A stretch of DNA of 64,000 nt from assembly GCF_022919215.1 (NCBI RefSeq), contig NZ_CP095047.1, positions 1-64,000 of the forward strand, read 5' to 3'. The position numbers and the translations under genes were made by a program. The notes beneath the pieces were generated by a model that saw nothing but the letters and a program-made list of their open reading frames with translations, was not told the origin of the DNA and made no database searches. Positions within the stretch are counted from its first letter, which is position 1. Each line of letters begins with the position of its first letter. This DNA comes from Hymenobacter cellulosilyticus. Its GTDB lineage: Bacteria > Bacteroidota > Bacteroidia > Cytophagales > Hymenobacteraceae. Positions 53,927 through 64,000 of the stretch are shown piece after piece.

Positions 53927-56900
53927 ATGCCTTTACCTCTACGCTCCCTCAGCCAGCTGTTCGCTGTCAAGCTCCTTTGCATTGTCTTTCTGCTACTCCC
54001 TGCCTCTGCAAGAGCCCAAGTGCCTGCTGGGGAAGGGGAGGTGGCTGATGCCGATGAAATCGCGGCCCTGCGAGCCCTGTATTTGGCAACCGATGGTGGC
54101 AACAATCTGTGGTCCAATCATTCTTATTGGCCTTCCCGGGCTCAGTGGCTGTCTTCTCCTATCACAACGTTCACCCTGGAGCAAGCAAAGAACTGGTATG
54201 GGGTGACAGTCCGTTATGGTGATGTGGTAGAATTACGATTGCAAAACAACCACTTGCAAGGTTCTCTTCCTGAATCGGTCACAACATTGACGCGCTTAGA
54301 GCACTTGCAGCTTAAGGGTAATGCACTCACGGGAAGGTTGCCCCAAAATTTACAGCGCTTTGACGCCATAAAGTATTTCGATGTCTCGCACAACCAGTTG
54401 ACAGGGGCCTTGCCACCCGCACTGGGATCAATGAGCCCAGCGTATTATATCATACTAAATAACAACCAGTTTGAAGGCTTCTTACTGGATTGGATGGAGA
54501 ATCTAAAAGAGTGTATCCTCTTTGATGCCAGCTATAATCGTCTTACAGGTGTGCTCCCCGAAGCCATCGGGAGGATGCCGTATTTATCTGATTGTTACTT
54601 AAATGACAATGATTTTTATGGAGAAGTACCGTCCAAGATAGCCAGTTCTACTTCTTACCTCAATCGATTAGTCGTTTCCCATAATCGATTAGAAGGGAAG
54701 CTACCTGCTTCGCTGACCTCGTTACCCCATATCTGGCTTCTAAAGTTTAGTGATAACCACCTAACGGAAATTCCTTGTTGGATACCCACAACAACCCCCC
54801 GACCAAAGCAGAAGATGTTCCAGTGCCTAGTATCGATGTCAGTAGCAATTATCTGGATTTTGGTACGATCGAACCCAATTTCAGTGGCCCGGGACAACCG
54901 ATAGGCGGTTTTGTAAGTTTTGACTATACCAATCAAACCAATCCCGACCCACCACAAGAAGTAACCTTCCGCGAAGGCGCTACGCTGACCAGCTCCCAGC
55001 CGATGGGAGGGAAACAAAACCACTATCAGTGGCAGCGGTTGGTGAATGAGGGACAGCCAACAGAAGCGTGGGAAGATATAGTGCATCCGGATTCGCCTAC
55101 GCTCTCTATTGCTAACGCAACCCAGGCTCAACAAGGATCTTACCGGGCTCGTATCACGAATGCGTGGGTCATTCATCCCTATAGTTCTTATAACCTTGTC
55201 CTCTATTCACGAGTGGTCAAGGCTCAGATGCTACCGGCATTGACCTGGTGCCCACCCATTGCGGTGACGGCTTCCGAGGATGTGCGCATTGCCCCTGGTA
55301 CCAGTACGACTCTGCGCGCCAGTGCAACTCTTGGGGCAATGCGTTGCAGTTGGACGGCCAGCAGGATCAGGTGCAACTCCCTACGCTGCCGGATGTCGTA
55401 AATACCTTCACGGTCGAGGCCTGGGTGAAGCCGACCGCCGCACATGGCCCCGGCTCAACCGGAACAGCTGCTCGCTACGTGCTCCACCCAACCAAGGCTA
55501 CTGGAGCCTGGGGAGCCGGACAGGCGGGGTTAGGTATCTCTGTCGGGACGGATGGGGTGCGGCTCTATGCCGGAGAGGATACGCAGGTCCTGCCCCTGCT
55601 GGTGTGGACGTCTGCCGCTCCCCTGAATAATTGGGTACATCTGACTATCGTGTGTGCCAACGGCACGCCGAGCCTGTATGTCAATGGAACGCTACAGGCA
55701 ACGGGTAGCGCCAGCTCTTTTCCCTTGCACTTGCCGCAAACTGTTGGGGGTGGCCCCTCGGGTTTCTTCGCCGGCCAACTGGATGAACTTCGCCTCTGGA
55801 ATACAGCGCTTACACAAACCCAGATTAGTACCAGTTATACCCAACTGGTTTTGGAGCCCAATACGCAGCTTCTAGCCTATTACCGTTTTGATGAGGCAGC
55901 TGGAACAACCATCAAAGACCTTACCTCGGGTGCCCATAACGGCACTTTCGTAGCGTCTGCTTCTCCACAGCGGCTGCTTTCCACGGTTCCTTTTTCCCCA
56001 CCAACGTTACGCTGGAGTCCAGCTGCATCCTTATCGGCTTCCTCGGGCACACAGGTCGTTGCCAGCCCTTCGGCAACGACCAGCTACCTGGTATCCGTCC
56101 AGGGGCCCGGAGACTGTGCCGAAGCCCAGGCCGGCCTGGTTGTGCACGTAGGGGAGCTACCCCCGGCTTCCCCGGCAGAGGACCTGGATAAAAACTGGTC
56201 CATGACCCGTTCCTTTGCCGGAGCCAATCAGCTGTTAGGGGAGTCCAAACAATTTGTGGATGCCCTAGGGCGAGGTACGCAGGCCCAGGTGAAAAGCCTA
56301 AGCCAAGAACATGTGCTCGCTACCCAGACGGTGTATAGCTCCGGTGGCAAGCCCTTGCTCAGCACCTTAGCGGCTCCGACCATCAATAAGGAGTTCAAGT
56401 ATAAGTCCGGGTTCTTACAGCCGACTGGCTCAACGGACGACTACCGCGCAATTGACTTCGAAACGGATCCGTTGGGACCCAAAGCAGCCAATGCCTCTAC
56501 GCCGGGCACCGTCGGCTATTATTACAGCACGGCCAATACCCTGGAGCCGCAAACGGCTACCACGGCGTACCCGTTTAGCCAGCAGGAAGAATACGGAGGT
56601 CCACTAGGAGGCACTAAGCGCAGTGCGGGTCCGGGCAATAGCTTCCGCATGGGAGCCGGACACGAACTCCGCAGCCGGGAGTTTCCCCTGCTGGATGAGC
56701 TGGCCCATTACCTGCGCTTGCGGCCTCACTTCGTGGAGGGTACCCCCGCGTCGGCCTCCTTGCGCAACCGCGGCGAAAAGCAGGTGAGCACCAACGCGGA
56801 TGGCGTCGAAAGTATTGGGTTTACGGACCAGGATGGGAAAACCCTGGCCACCTGCTTAAGCGGGAAACAGTACCCCGGCCTGACACTCAATTTCGCGGTG

Positions 56901-59900
56901 AATGCGGTGGAGAGTAATGCGCAGGGAGAACCGGTGTACCAGGATATTCACATTCCCAATGCCGGCGATGCCGTTCTGACCATTAGCGGTACGGGGAGCT
57001 TCCGCCTTATTGACCTGGTAGCTGAAACCGTTACAAGCTATCCGACGACGGGCACACAACTGCCGGCTACGCTTAGCCTAGCACCAGGCTTTTACCGGGT
57101 TCTCGCAACCGGTGGCAGCCAGCGGATGCAGTACGTGGCCCACTATGGCGACTTTAGCTACTCGTACTATGACGATGCGGGACGCGTCGTCGCGACGGTC
57201 GCGCCCCGTGGCGTAGACCTGACCCAGACCACCTATCCGGCCTTTGTCACGCGCAACACCTACAGTGGGGCGGGTACTCTGCTCAGTACGGAAAGCACGG
57301 ATGAGGGGCGTACCGAGTATGTCTATGCCCGCGACGGCCGTATCCGCTTTTCCCAAAGCGCGAAACAGAAGTACGATAAGCGTTTTTCCTACTCGAACTA
57401 CGACGAAGTAGGCCGCGTGGTAGAATCCGGCGAGTACACCATGGATACAAACCCCGCATTGGGCATACTCTTCGAGAGCCAACTCACCGAGCAGCCCGCG
57501 GCCAACAGTATTCTGGCGCTGCTGGAAGATCGTACGCGTAGCGGCGGGTTGGATGTAGCCCGCTGCCACCAGCGTAATCAGGTGTGGTATGATCTGGCGG
57601 ATGAAACGTTGGTCGGCCGTACTCAGGAGTTTGTATTGGGATCCGTCGCCAAAACGCAGAACGAGCACACCACCAGCTGGTACAGCTACGATGAGCTGGG
57701 CCGGGTTACGTGGCTGGTGCAGCAAACCCAGGCACTGGGCTTGAAGACGGTGGAGTATACCTACAATCTCCAGGGTAATGTATTGGAAGTGGCCTACCAA
57801 AAGGGACAGCCCGATGCCTTTTACCACCACTACGAATACGACAAGGACCAGCGCCTGAACCGGGTATATACCAGCACGAATGGGCTCACCCGTTCGCTGC
57901 AGGCCCAGTACTATTACTACCTCCACGGACCCTTGAAGCGCGTGGAGCTGGCAGGCCGCCTGCAGGGCATTGACTATGCCTACACGGTACAGGGGTGGCT
58001 CAAGAGCATCAACAACGTGGAGAAACGCTTGGATGCCGGACAGGATACGCCCACAGGCAATGGCATCCTGAAAGACCTGTTTGGGATGCGCTTGGATTAC
58101 TTTGACGAGGACTACACCAGCCATCAGCTCACGGCGCCTAATCTAACGAGTCCTGCCAACCAGGACCAGAAACGTTACGACGGTACAGTGCGGGCCAGCA
58201 CCTGGCAGACGGCAGCGGCTCCGACCATTCACGGCTACGCGTACCGCTACGATGCCAAAGGCCAACTGCTGCAATCAACGTATGGACAGCTGGCGGCAAA
58301 CACCCTGAGTCAGCTTCCGCAGTTTGCGGAGGGCGACCTGAGCTATGATGCCCACGGCAACATTGAACACCTGGTCCGCACCAACGATAAAGGCACCATC
58401 AGTGACAACTTCAAGTATCAGTACCTGCCTGAGACGAACAAGCTGCAGGCTGTCAATACGCCGGAAGGAGGAAAGCTGCTCAGCTATGAGTACGACCTCA
58501 ACGGGCAGATGACGCGGGAAGCCGAAGAAGGCAAGAGCACGAAATACCTGACCTACGATGTAACAGGCAAAGTGAGCGGTGTGTACCGCAATACGGACCA
58601 TACCCTGCCCCTGGCGACGTACACCTATGATGATCGGGGCTTTCGCAATAGCAAGGTCGTCTACAACGAAGTGGGTAGTGCGCAGAAGACGACCTACTAC
58701 GTTACCGACGCGCAGGGCAACGTGCTTAGCACGTACGAGCAGGAACCAGGGCAGGCCGTAGTGCTCTCCGAAGTTCCCTTGTACGGTTCGGGTCGTATTG
58801 GGACCATTACCCGCCTCGACGAGGGGGAAGCACCCTCGAGCCGCGCTATGAATTGAATGATCAGCTGGGCAATGCGCGTGTCATCTTCCGCAAGCCCACC
58901 ACCAAAACGTACCGGGCAACGGCAGAAGTGGCGTTGGCTGAGCAGGAAGAGAAAGAATTTACCAATCTTGCCGCGACCCGTAGGGAAGATGTGGCCCGGG
59001 CATTCGAGGGCTCTTATGTGGCAGCTCTGGTTACGCCCGGGGAAGGTCCCAGAAAGAGCGTATCCGTGGAAAAAGGCGATACCATCACCTTTTCCGCCCA
59101 GGTTCGCTACTTTTCTTCATCTACGGGCCGACCGGCTTCCCGGCTACAGGTCATTCCCTTGATAAATCCGGCAGCCAGCCTGCTTACTTCGGGCAGAACA
59201 TCCTCGACCGAAAACGCGCAACCCAAGCCGACCTTGTTCAGTCGCCTTTCCCTGGGCGTAGCCATTACTGGATTTGGTGGGGGAAGACAGCAGCGTACCA
59301 GTGCCGCTGCCTCTTTCCCGGATATCTTGATTCGGTATCGCTATTACGATAGCAACAACGAGCTGAAAGCGGAAGAGGTCCAAAAGGTAAACACCGGTCC
59401 GGAAGACTGGCAAAAGCTACAGCTGCGCTTTCGGGCACCGGGTTCGGGCGGATCGAGCTGACGACGGAGAGTGCCGCTACGGGCTATGTCGGCTATTTCG
59501 ATAAGATCGAAGTGGAGCATACCAACAGCACCATTGTGCAGGAGCAGCACCAGTATGCGTTCGGCTCACCACTAACGGGCCTTAATTACAGCATTGGCGA
59601 CAAGCGCTACCGGCACGGCTATCAGGGGCAGTATGCTGAGAAAGATGAGGAAACAGGTTATGACAGCTTCGAGTTGCGGCTGTATAATAGTCGTATTGGG
59701 CGCTGGATGGCTCCAGATCCAGAGGGGCAATTTTATTCTCCTTATGTTGGCATGGGTAACAATCCCGTCTCAGGCATTGATCCTGATGGAGGCTGGTCTG
59801 GCCCCCGTCCACATGTTGGAGGAGCTGCCGGAAAGTTTAGAGCACTGAGTCAAAAGGCTTTCACTAGGGGTGCAACTAGCACTAGAGCTTTAGGAGTTGC

Positions 59901-60443
59901 TGCTCAAGGAGCAAGAAGTGCAGCAAGAGCGCAAGGAGCAGGCGCTGCTACTAATAAGCAGAACTCTCCTCCCAAAAGAAATGAGCCATCAATTGCTGAT
60001 AACCTAAAGCGTACTGCTTTAGTACTCATAATCAATCAGGTATCTCAACTAGATATTTTACAAAATGCAGCAGAATACGTATTTGATGACTTTACTGAAG
60101 GAGTATCCGAACTTTTAGATTGTGGCTGTCCTGATGTAACTCCCAACCCAGGAGTTAACCCCTCTAATAAGCCAATTTTGCAAATGTCAGGCGCTGCCCG
60201 CAATGCAGCTGAAGGTAGATCATTTGCAGACCTACAGAAGTTTGCGAGAGATCATGCAGATGACATGAATGCTTTTTTTAAATCAGGGGAAAAGTAACCC
60301 CGAGTAAAGCAATCCTTGAGAATTACAGAGAACTTGCCAAAAGGATTCTGAATGGAGCAGGAAAAAAATTAAATGAAACCGCAATAGAAGTACAAACACA
60401 ACGCATCAAGATGATTGATGAGGTCCTTAGTAAAACGAAATAA
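53927..60443 (+). CDS. LRR-LamG-RHS polymorphic toxin (frameshifted here)
   Basis: About 2170 aa after repair. A signal peptide (LCIVFLLLPASARAQ) precedes leucine-rich repeats (about residues 70-290; LRLQNNHLQGSLPESVTTLT). An Ig-like segment lies near 360-420, a LamG/concanavalin-like domain at about 480-680 (NTFTVEAWVKPTAAHGPG, GQLDELRLWNTALTQTQIST), and an RHS/YD-repeat shell at about 740-1960. The shell ends in the core motif YDSFELRLYNSRIGRWMAPD and GNNPVSGIDPDGG. The last 210 residues are a variable C-terminal domain ending RIKMIDEVLSKTK. Five one-base losses (54775, 55333-55336, 58833-58835, 59446-59448, about 60294) break it; repair runs smoothly through each. Likely surface-exported, with the toxin released from the RHS shell. 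The immunity gene starts 1 bp after its stop. Confidence 0.8.
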
Positions 60444-60444
60444 A

Positions 60445-60921
60445 ATGAGTCAATTATTAAGTTTTCAGAAATCTCTTTGGAAAGAAGAGGGTATCATAAA
60501 CTCAGAAAAAGCTTCTGAGGATGATATCAGTATTTTTAATAATAACAATGATGTTCTTATGCCATATGAGTTGAGTTCGTATTTCAAAGAAATAAATGGA
60601 ACAAGTGGTGATTATGATAATAAATTCTTTTGCTTTTATTCTATTAATAATTTCAAAAACATTGAAGACAAGTTTAAAGAATGGGATGATGAAACGTCAT
60701 TTAAAAAACTAAGCCTTTATATGGCAAATTCAAAAAAATATTACGTATTCGCAGATTATCAATGCCATCTTATTGCATATGCAGTACTAATTGACAAAAA
60801 CCAACCAGATAAAAATCCTGTAATAGCCATATGCGGAGATACTTATAAAGAAATATCACCAACATTTATGGAATTTTTAAAAATGTATATTAATGACGAT
60901 GAAAAAATTTATTTGAACTAA
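60445..60921 (+). CDS. SUKH (SMI1/KNR4)-like immunity protein
   Basis: Protein of 158 aa, strongly A+T-rich compared with its neighbours. VLMPYELSSYFKEINGTSGD, FFCFYSINNFKNIEDKFKEW and YYVFADYQCHLIAYAVLI fit the SMI1/KNR4 (SUKH) fold, the commonest immunity superfamily for polymorphic toxins. The start immediately follows the corrected RHS stop. It would bind and neutralise the RHS C-terminal toxin in the cytoplasm. The sharp composition change shared with the toxin end fits cassette exchange. Confidence 0.78.
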   Translation: MSQLLSFQKSLWKEEGIINSEKASEDDISIFNNNNDVLMPYELSSYFKEINGTSGDYDNKFFCFYSINNFKNIEDKFKEWDDETSFKKLSLYMANSKKYYVFADYQCHLIAYAVLIDKNQPDKNPVIAICGDTYKEISPTFMEFLKMYINDDEKIYLN

Positions 60922-60923
60922 AA

Positions 60924-61391
60924 ATGAGAAGAATATTATTTTGCCTCTTCGTTTTTTTAAGCACTGCTTGTAAAAGCGGTACGGTATACATAAACTCTAA
61001 TAAGATAATAGAACAATACCACGGTGCCACTGGTAAAAAGCAAGCTTTCCTGAACCAAGCCAAAATTTGGCAGGCTAATCTGGATTCACTCACGGCGGAA
61101 ATGCAGGCCGTGAAAGGCGCCCAAGCCGCTGCCAAGGAGCAGCAATTGCTGCAATACCGCGAGGCTATTCAGCAAAAGGCGCAGGCAGAAGAAGCACGGG
61201 TTAGTCAGGAAATTCTGACAGAAATCAATGCCTACATCAAGCAGTATGGCAAGGAGAAAGGCTATGACTTCATTCTCGGCGCTACCGATAACGGCAACAT
61301 TGTGTATGCGGCCGAGGGCAAAGACATTACGGAAGAAGTGCTAGCGGGCCTGAACAAGCAATACGATCAGCAACACACTGCCGGGAAATGA
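60924..61391 (+). CDS. OmpH/Skp-like lipoprotein
   Basis: Protein of 155 aa with a lipoprotein signal (ILFCLFVFLSTACKSG). The body is that of OmpH/Skp chaperones: YINSNKIIEQYHGATGKKQA, a coiled coil (KEQQLLQYREAIQQKAQAEE) and YGKEKGYDFILGATDNGNIV with YAAEGKDITEEVLAGLN at the end. Periplasmic chaperone for outer-membrane proteins, probably serving the large surface proteins encoded around it. Two bp after the immunity gene, overlapping the next gene by 4 bp. Confidence 0.8.
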   Translation: MRRILFCLFVFLSTACKSGTVYINSNKIIEQYHGATGKKQAFLNQAKIWQANLDSLTAEMQAVKGAQAAAKEQQLLQYREAIQQKAQAEEARVSQEILTEINAYIKQYGKEKGYDFILGATDNGNIVYAAEGKDITEEVLAGLNKQYDQQHTAGK

Positions 61392-61992
61392 GCCGATCGT
61401 ACTATATCGGGCTGTTCATCCTGGGTGCCCTCACGCTAGGAAGCTGCCGCAAGCAACTCGAAGAAGCCGAGTACCGCGCTTACCTGCAGGATGCCGATCA
61501 TGGCTTAACCCAGACCCGGGCAGTAGGCTCGGCTACCGTGACATGTTCCTATCGCCCTGCGGATTTGCTGGTGGCCCAGGAACTGGCCGGGGCACCACCG
61601 GCATCGCCTGCCGCGCTGGATTCGCTCCGGCGCACCTTCGCGGGCAGAGCTCACTTCTCCCTGTCGCTGGCGCAGAACGGAACCGAAATTGAAAACCGGT
61701 ACATCCGCGACGCCACGGCGTTCACGCAGGCCATCGTCTATCTCGGGTCGGGCATTGCCCAGGACGTGCACCTGGTTGCAGGCACCGACTCCGTCGCAGC
61801 CTTAACGGCTCTCTACCCCGACAATATGGCGCCACGGGCCGCTCCACCGTGCTGCTGCTCTTCGATACCCGCCGTCTCGACTTGAGCCGGGGCTTTATTC
61901 TCAGCTACCGCGACACCCGGTTTGAACTGGGGACGGTACGCTTTGCTTTCGCTGGCGCAGACATTGACCGATTACCGACTCTGAAATTTTAG
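61388..61992 (+). CDS. Hypothetical lipoprotein (frameshifted here)
   Basis: About 200 aa after repair. The lipoprotein signal is YIGLFILGALTLGSCRKQ. The body carries VGSATVTCSYRPADLLVAQE and a beta-rich end. One base is lost near 61824-61826; adding it gives YPDNYGATGRSTVLLLFDTR and LSRGFILSYRDTRFELGTVR with a stop at 61990-61992. It overlaps the OmpH-like gene (ATGA) and lies 36 bp upstream of the next RHS gene, so it is likely part of the same surface-protein operon. Function unknown. Confidence 0.65.
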
Positions 61993-62028
61993 TCTTTCCC
62001 GACTTGTTCCTTTTTTACGCGTACTCCC

Positions 62029-64000
62029 ATGTTGTTTCGTAATCGCCGACTGGTGCGGGCCGTTTCCTGCCTGCTGCTGCTGGAAATGGTCGGCAGCCTT
62101 GTTACCCCGGCTATCAGCTGGGCCGCCATGGGCCCCGGCCAGCCCGAGTTTACCAGCTACGAGTCGCCCGGCTCCACCGACATGGTCAACCTGACCACCG
62201 GCGACATGACCTACAACATTCCCGTCCTGGATGTACCTGGGCCTGAGCGCAGCTTCTCGCTGCCGCTGACCTACCGGGCGGGCATCCGCCTGGAGCAGGA
62301 AGCTTCCTGGGTCGGGCTGGGGTGGTCGTTGAATGCGGGCGCCATTGCCCGTAGCCTCAATAACTATCCCGACGATATCTCGGAGGAAACCTATACCTCC
62401 TACTATAAAAAGGAGGTCGGCAAAAGTTGGACGGGTGGCATACCCGGCTTATTGGACCTGGCTTGGGACTCGGAAACGGGCCATAGCGGCACCGCCGATT
62501 TAATCGGGCTGGCCAGCCTGGGCTGGGAGAATGGGAAAGTCAATTCCGGCGACCTGGTCGGCGTGAAATACACCAAAGGACAAGGGGTAAGTGTGGACCC
62601 CGTCCGGATGGCGTTTGCCGCAGTCTCCATTGCTTCCATTGGTTCTAGCTCCGCTGTTTCAGGCGCAACCAATGCTGCCTCGAAGGCCATGGCCATTGGC
62701 GGCGAGGTCGGCCTGCAGGTAGGCACCTCGGCTGCTATCGGTACTGCACTGAGCACACTTGGTCGTTCCGGGGGCTCAGGAGGCGGCAGTAACCAGGCCA
62801 TTGTCCGCGCGAAAAAGAAATTCTTGCATACTAACTACTGGATTTTCTTTGATGACAATAAGCAGGAGACCATGTATGGCTCGCTGTATTTTCATGAGAT
62901 GAGCAAAAATGCCTCCCCAGCTTGGAAGAATGCTCCCGGATACCATCGAGGCCCCATTATATATGACGGCGAAGTAACCAATCCGTATGCCTCTCCTGCA
63001 ACGTTCAAGCAAGCGCTGGTTTATAATTACTTCCGGGACTATGGCGTCGACCAGCACCTCGAGCGCGAAGTAGGAGCCGATTTGCACCAGCATGCTGAAG
63101 CTGTAGAGCCAGATTACCGCGTGGTCAGTTTGCGCCCCCTGAGTATCGCTCATGACGACTTCTCCGTCATGGGAAATGGGGTATCCGGCAGCATTCGACC
63201 CCAGTTGCTGGAAGTAGGTAGTGTCGCCTTTCCCAAAAAGATATCCCAGGAACATGATAAGTATAATGTTGTCCCTTTCCTGGATGACTATAAGATAAGT
63301 TTTCGGTTTGAAAATAGTGCTTCTAATGGCTACGACTATCATAAGTATGCAGCTCCCACGGGGGAAAACCAAACGGGAATCGAAAGTAGCCTTAACACGT
63401 ATTCGGAAAACCCGCAGTATGAGGTTCCCAGTTTGGTGTTGCGCGACACCCGTCTGAAGTCCTTATTTACTGCCAAGCCTGGCTCGGGGAAGCCCTTACG
63501 GCTTCTACCTCGACTGCGCCAGCACGCAAGGGAATCATCAATCGCTATAACTCGACGACTGGAGTTCGGGAACGCGGGCTGGTACAAGGCAAACACGTGG
63601 AGTGGTATTCCAATCAAGACATCAAGGATATGTATACCACTCCGGATGGCAACGGGGAAAAATTCCTGGAATTCTACAAGCCGCGGGCGCGAACGATGCG
63701 CAAACTAGGAATTGTCGGCTACTCGGAGCCCGATGAGCGCGGCTTTCAATACCCCCTCTATGATAGTATAGACGATGGTATTTCCAACGATGCCTTCCGC
63801 GTTACGTTACCTGGCAAAGGAATTGGTGCATTCCGCGTGACGGCAGAAGACGGAACGACCTATCACTATTCTCTACCCGTGTACCATTACTCGACGTACA
63901 GCGAATCAAGAGAAAAAACGCAGGATAAACCGGGCTTCTCTTCTTCCAGAATGGGAGATAACGGCAAGTTTATCTATGCCACCACTTGGTTGCTGACGGC
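62029..64000 (+). CDS. RHS/YD-repeat-type surface protein, N-terminal part (runs off the window)
   Basis: The signal peptide (LLLLEMVGSLVTPAISWA) is followed by the typical Bacteroidetes RHS-protein head: SYESPGSTDMVNLTTGDMTY, PLTYRAGIRLEQEASWVGLG and WSLNAGAIARSLNNYPDDI. A Gly/Ala/Ser-rich hydrophobic stretch (about residues 195-255) interrupts it. One base is lost in the G4 at 63486-63489; adding it gives PGSGEALTASTSTAPARKGI and the frame then stays open to the window end (TYHYSLPVYHYST near 63860-63900). The C-terminal toxin region lies outside the window. It probably forms a second polymorphic-toxin locus with the upstream one. Confidence 0.75.

Noticed and set aside
57078..58124. Minus-strand 348-codon frame inside the RHS gene
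   Set aside because: Antisense of YD repeats; the repeats themselves create the open frame.
1..64000. tRNA, rRNA or riboswitch genes
   Set aside because: No cloverleaf with a T-loop GTTCRA block and CCA end, no rRNA-like stretch and no riboswitch core was recognised by eye; a covariance-model scan would be needed to exclude them fully.

Overview
The window looks like part of a plasmid, or a plasmid-like integrative element, from a G+C-rich Bacteroidetes close to Hymenobacter. The reasons are a Rep_3-type initiator with iterons, a Bacteroidetes-type conjugation operon (TraA, B, E, F, G, I, J, K, M, N families), TAnnTTTG -7 boxes, DUF3408 and DUF4141 family proteins, and LRR/LamG/RHS surface proteins. 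The host assignment is inference.

Layout. 0.1-6.8 kb: metabolic and regulatory cargo (aldehyde dehydrogenase, divergent NmrA-type reductase and HxlR regulator, aldo/keto reductase, AraC regulator, alpha/beta hydrolase). 7.0-7.85 kb: an IS5-family element inserted exactly at the stop codon of the replication initiator. 7.85-9.8 kb: rep and an iteron origin. 10-14.3 kb: two small HTH-like proteins, a VbhA/Fic pair and umuDC. 14.4-26.4 kb: a defence island of lower G+C with three consecutive DNA methyltransferases (the third carrying an N-terminal nuclease-like domain), a small GNAT-like protein, an ABC-three-component (ABC-3C) operon and a tyrosine recombinase. 26.5-33.8 kb: further conflict-type genes (MORN protein, EACC1-like membrane protein plus SEC-C protein, hipB with a deleted hipA, and a giant TPR-GreAB-C-PIN protein). 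33.9-43.7 kb: tra operon on the minus strand. 44-47 kb: higBA and a LytTR/HisKA_2 two-component system. 48-51.4 kb: traB, traA, an unusual 8-bp-unit repeat array, a candidate oriT, mobC and a small relaxase. 52-64 kb: a decayed IS3 element, an LRR-LamG-RHS polymorphic toxin with SUKH-type immunity protein, two lipoproteins and the start of a second RHS protein that runs off the window.

Reading-frame quality matters here. At least 27 gene interruptions are each repaired by adding one base, mostly in a G/C homopolymer; only one (traB) needs a base removed. I read most of these genes as intact in nature with consensus errors in this sequence. They are listed as CDS with the frameshift stated. 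Only features with independent decay (hipA, the IS3 remnant, the IS5 transposase, a small gene fragment) are called pseudogenes.

How it fits together: the iteron origin, TraA and its repeat array serve replication and probably partition. MobC, the relaxase and oriT mobilise the DNA, and TraE-N form the mating channel. Much of the remaining cargo is inter-genomic conflict machinery: restriction-modification, ABC-3C, Fic/VbhA, HigBA, the TPR-GreAB-C-PIN protein and the RHS toxin. No rRNA, tRNA or CRISPR array was seen.
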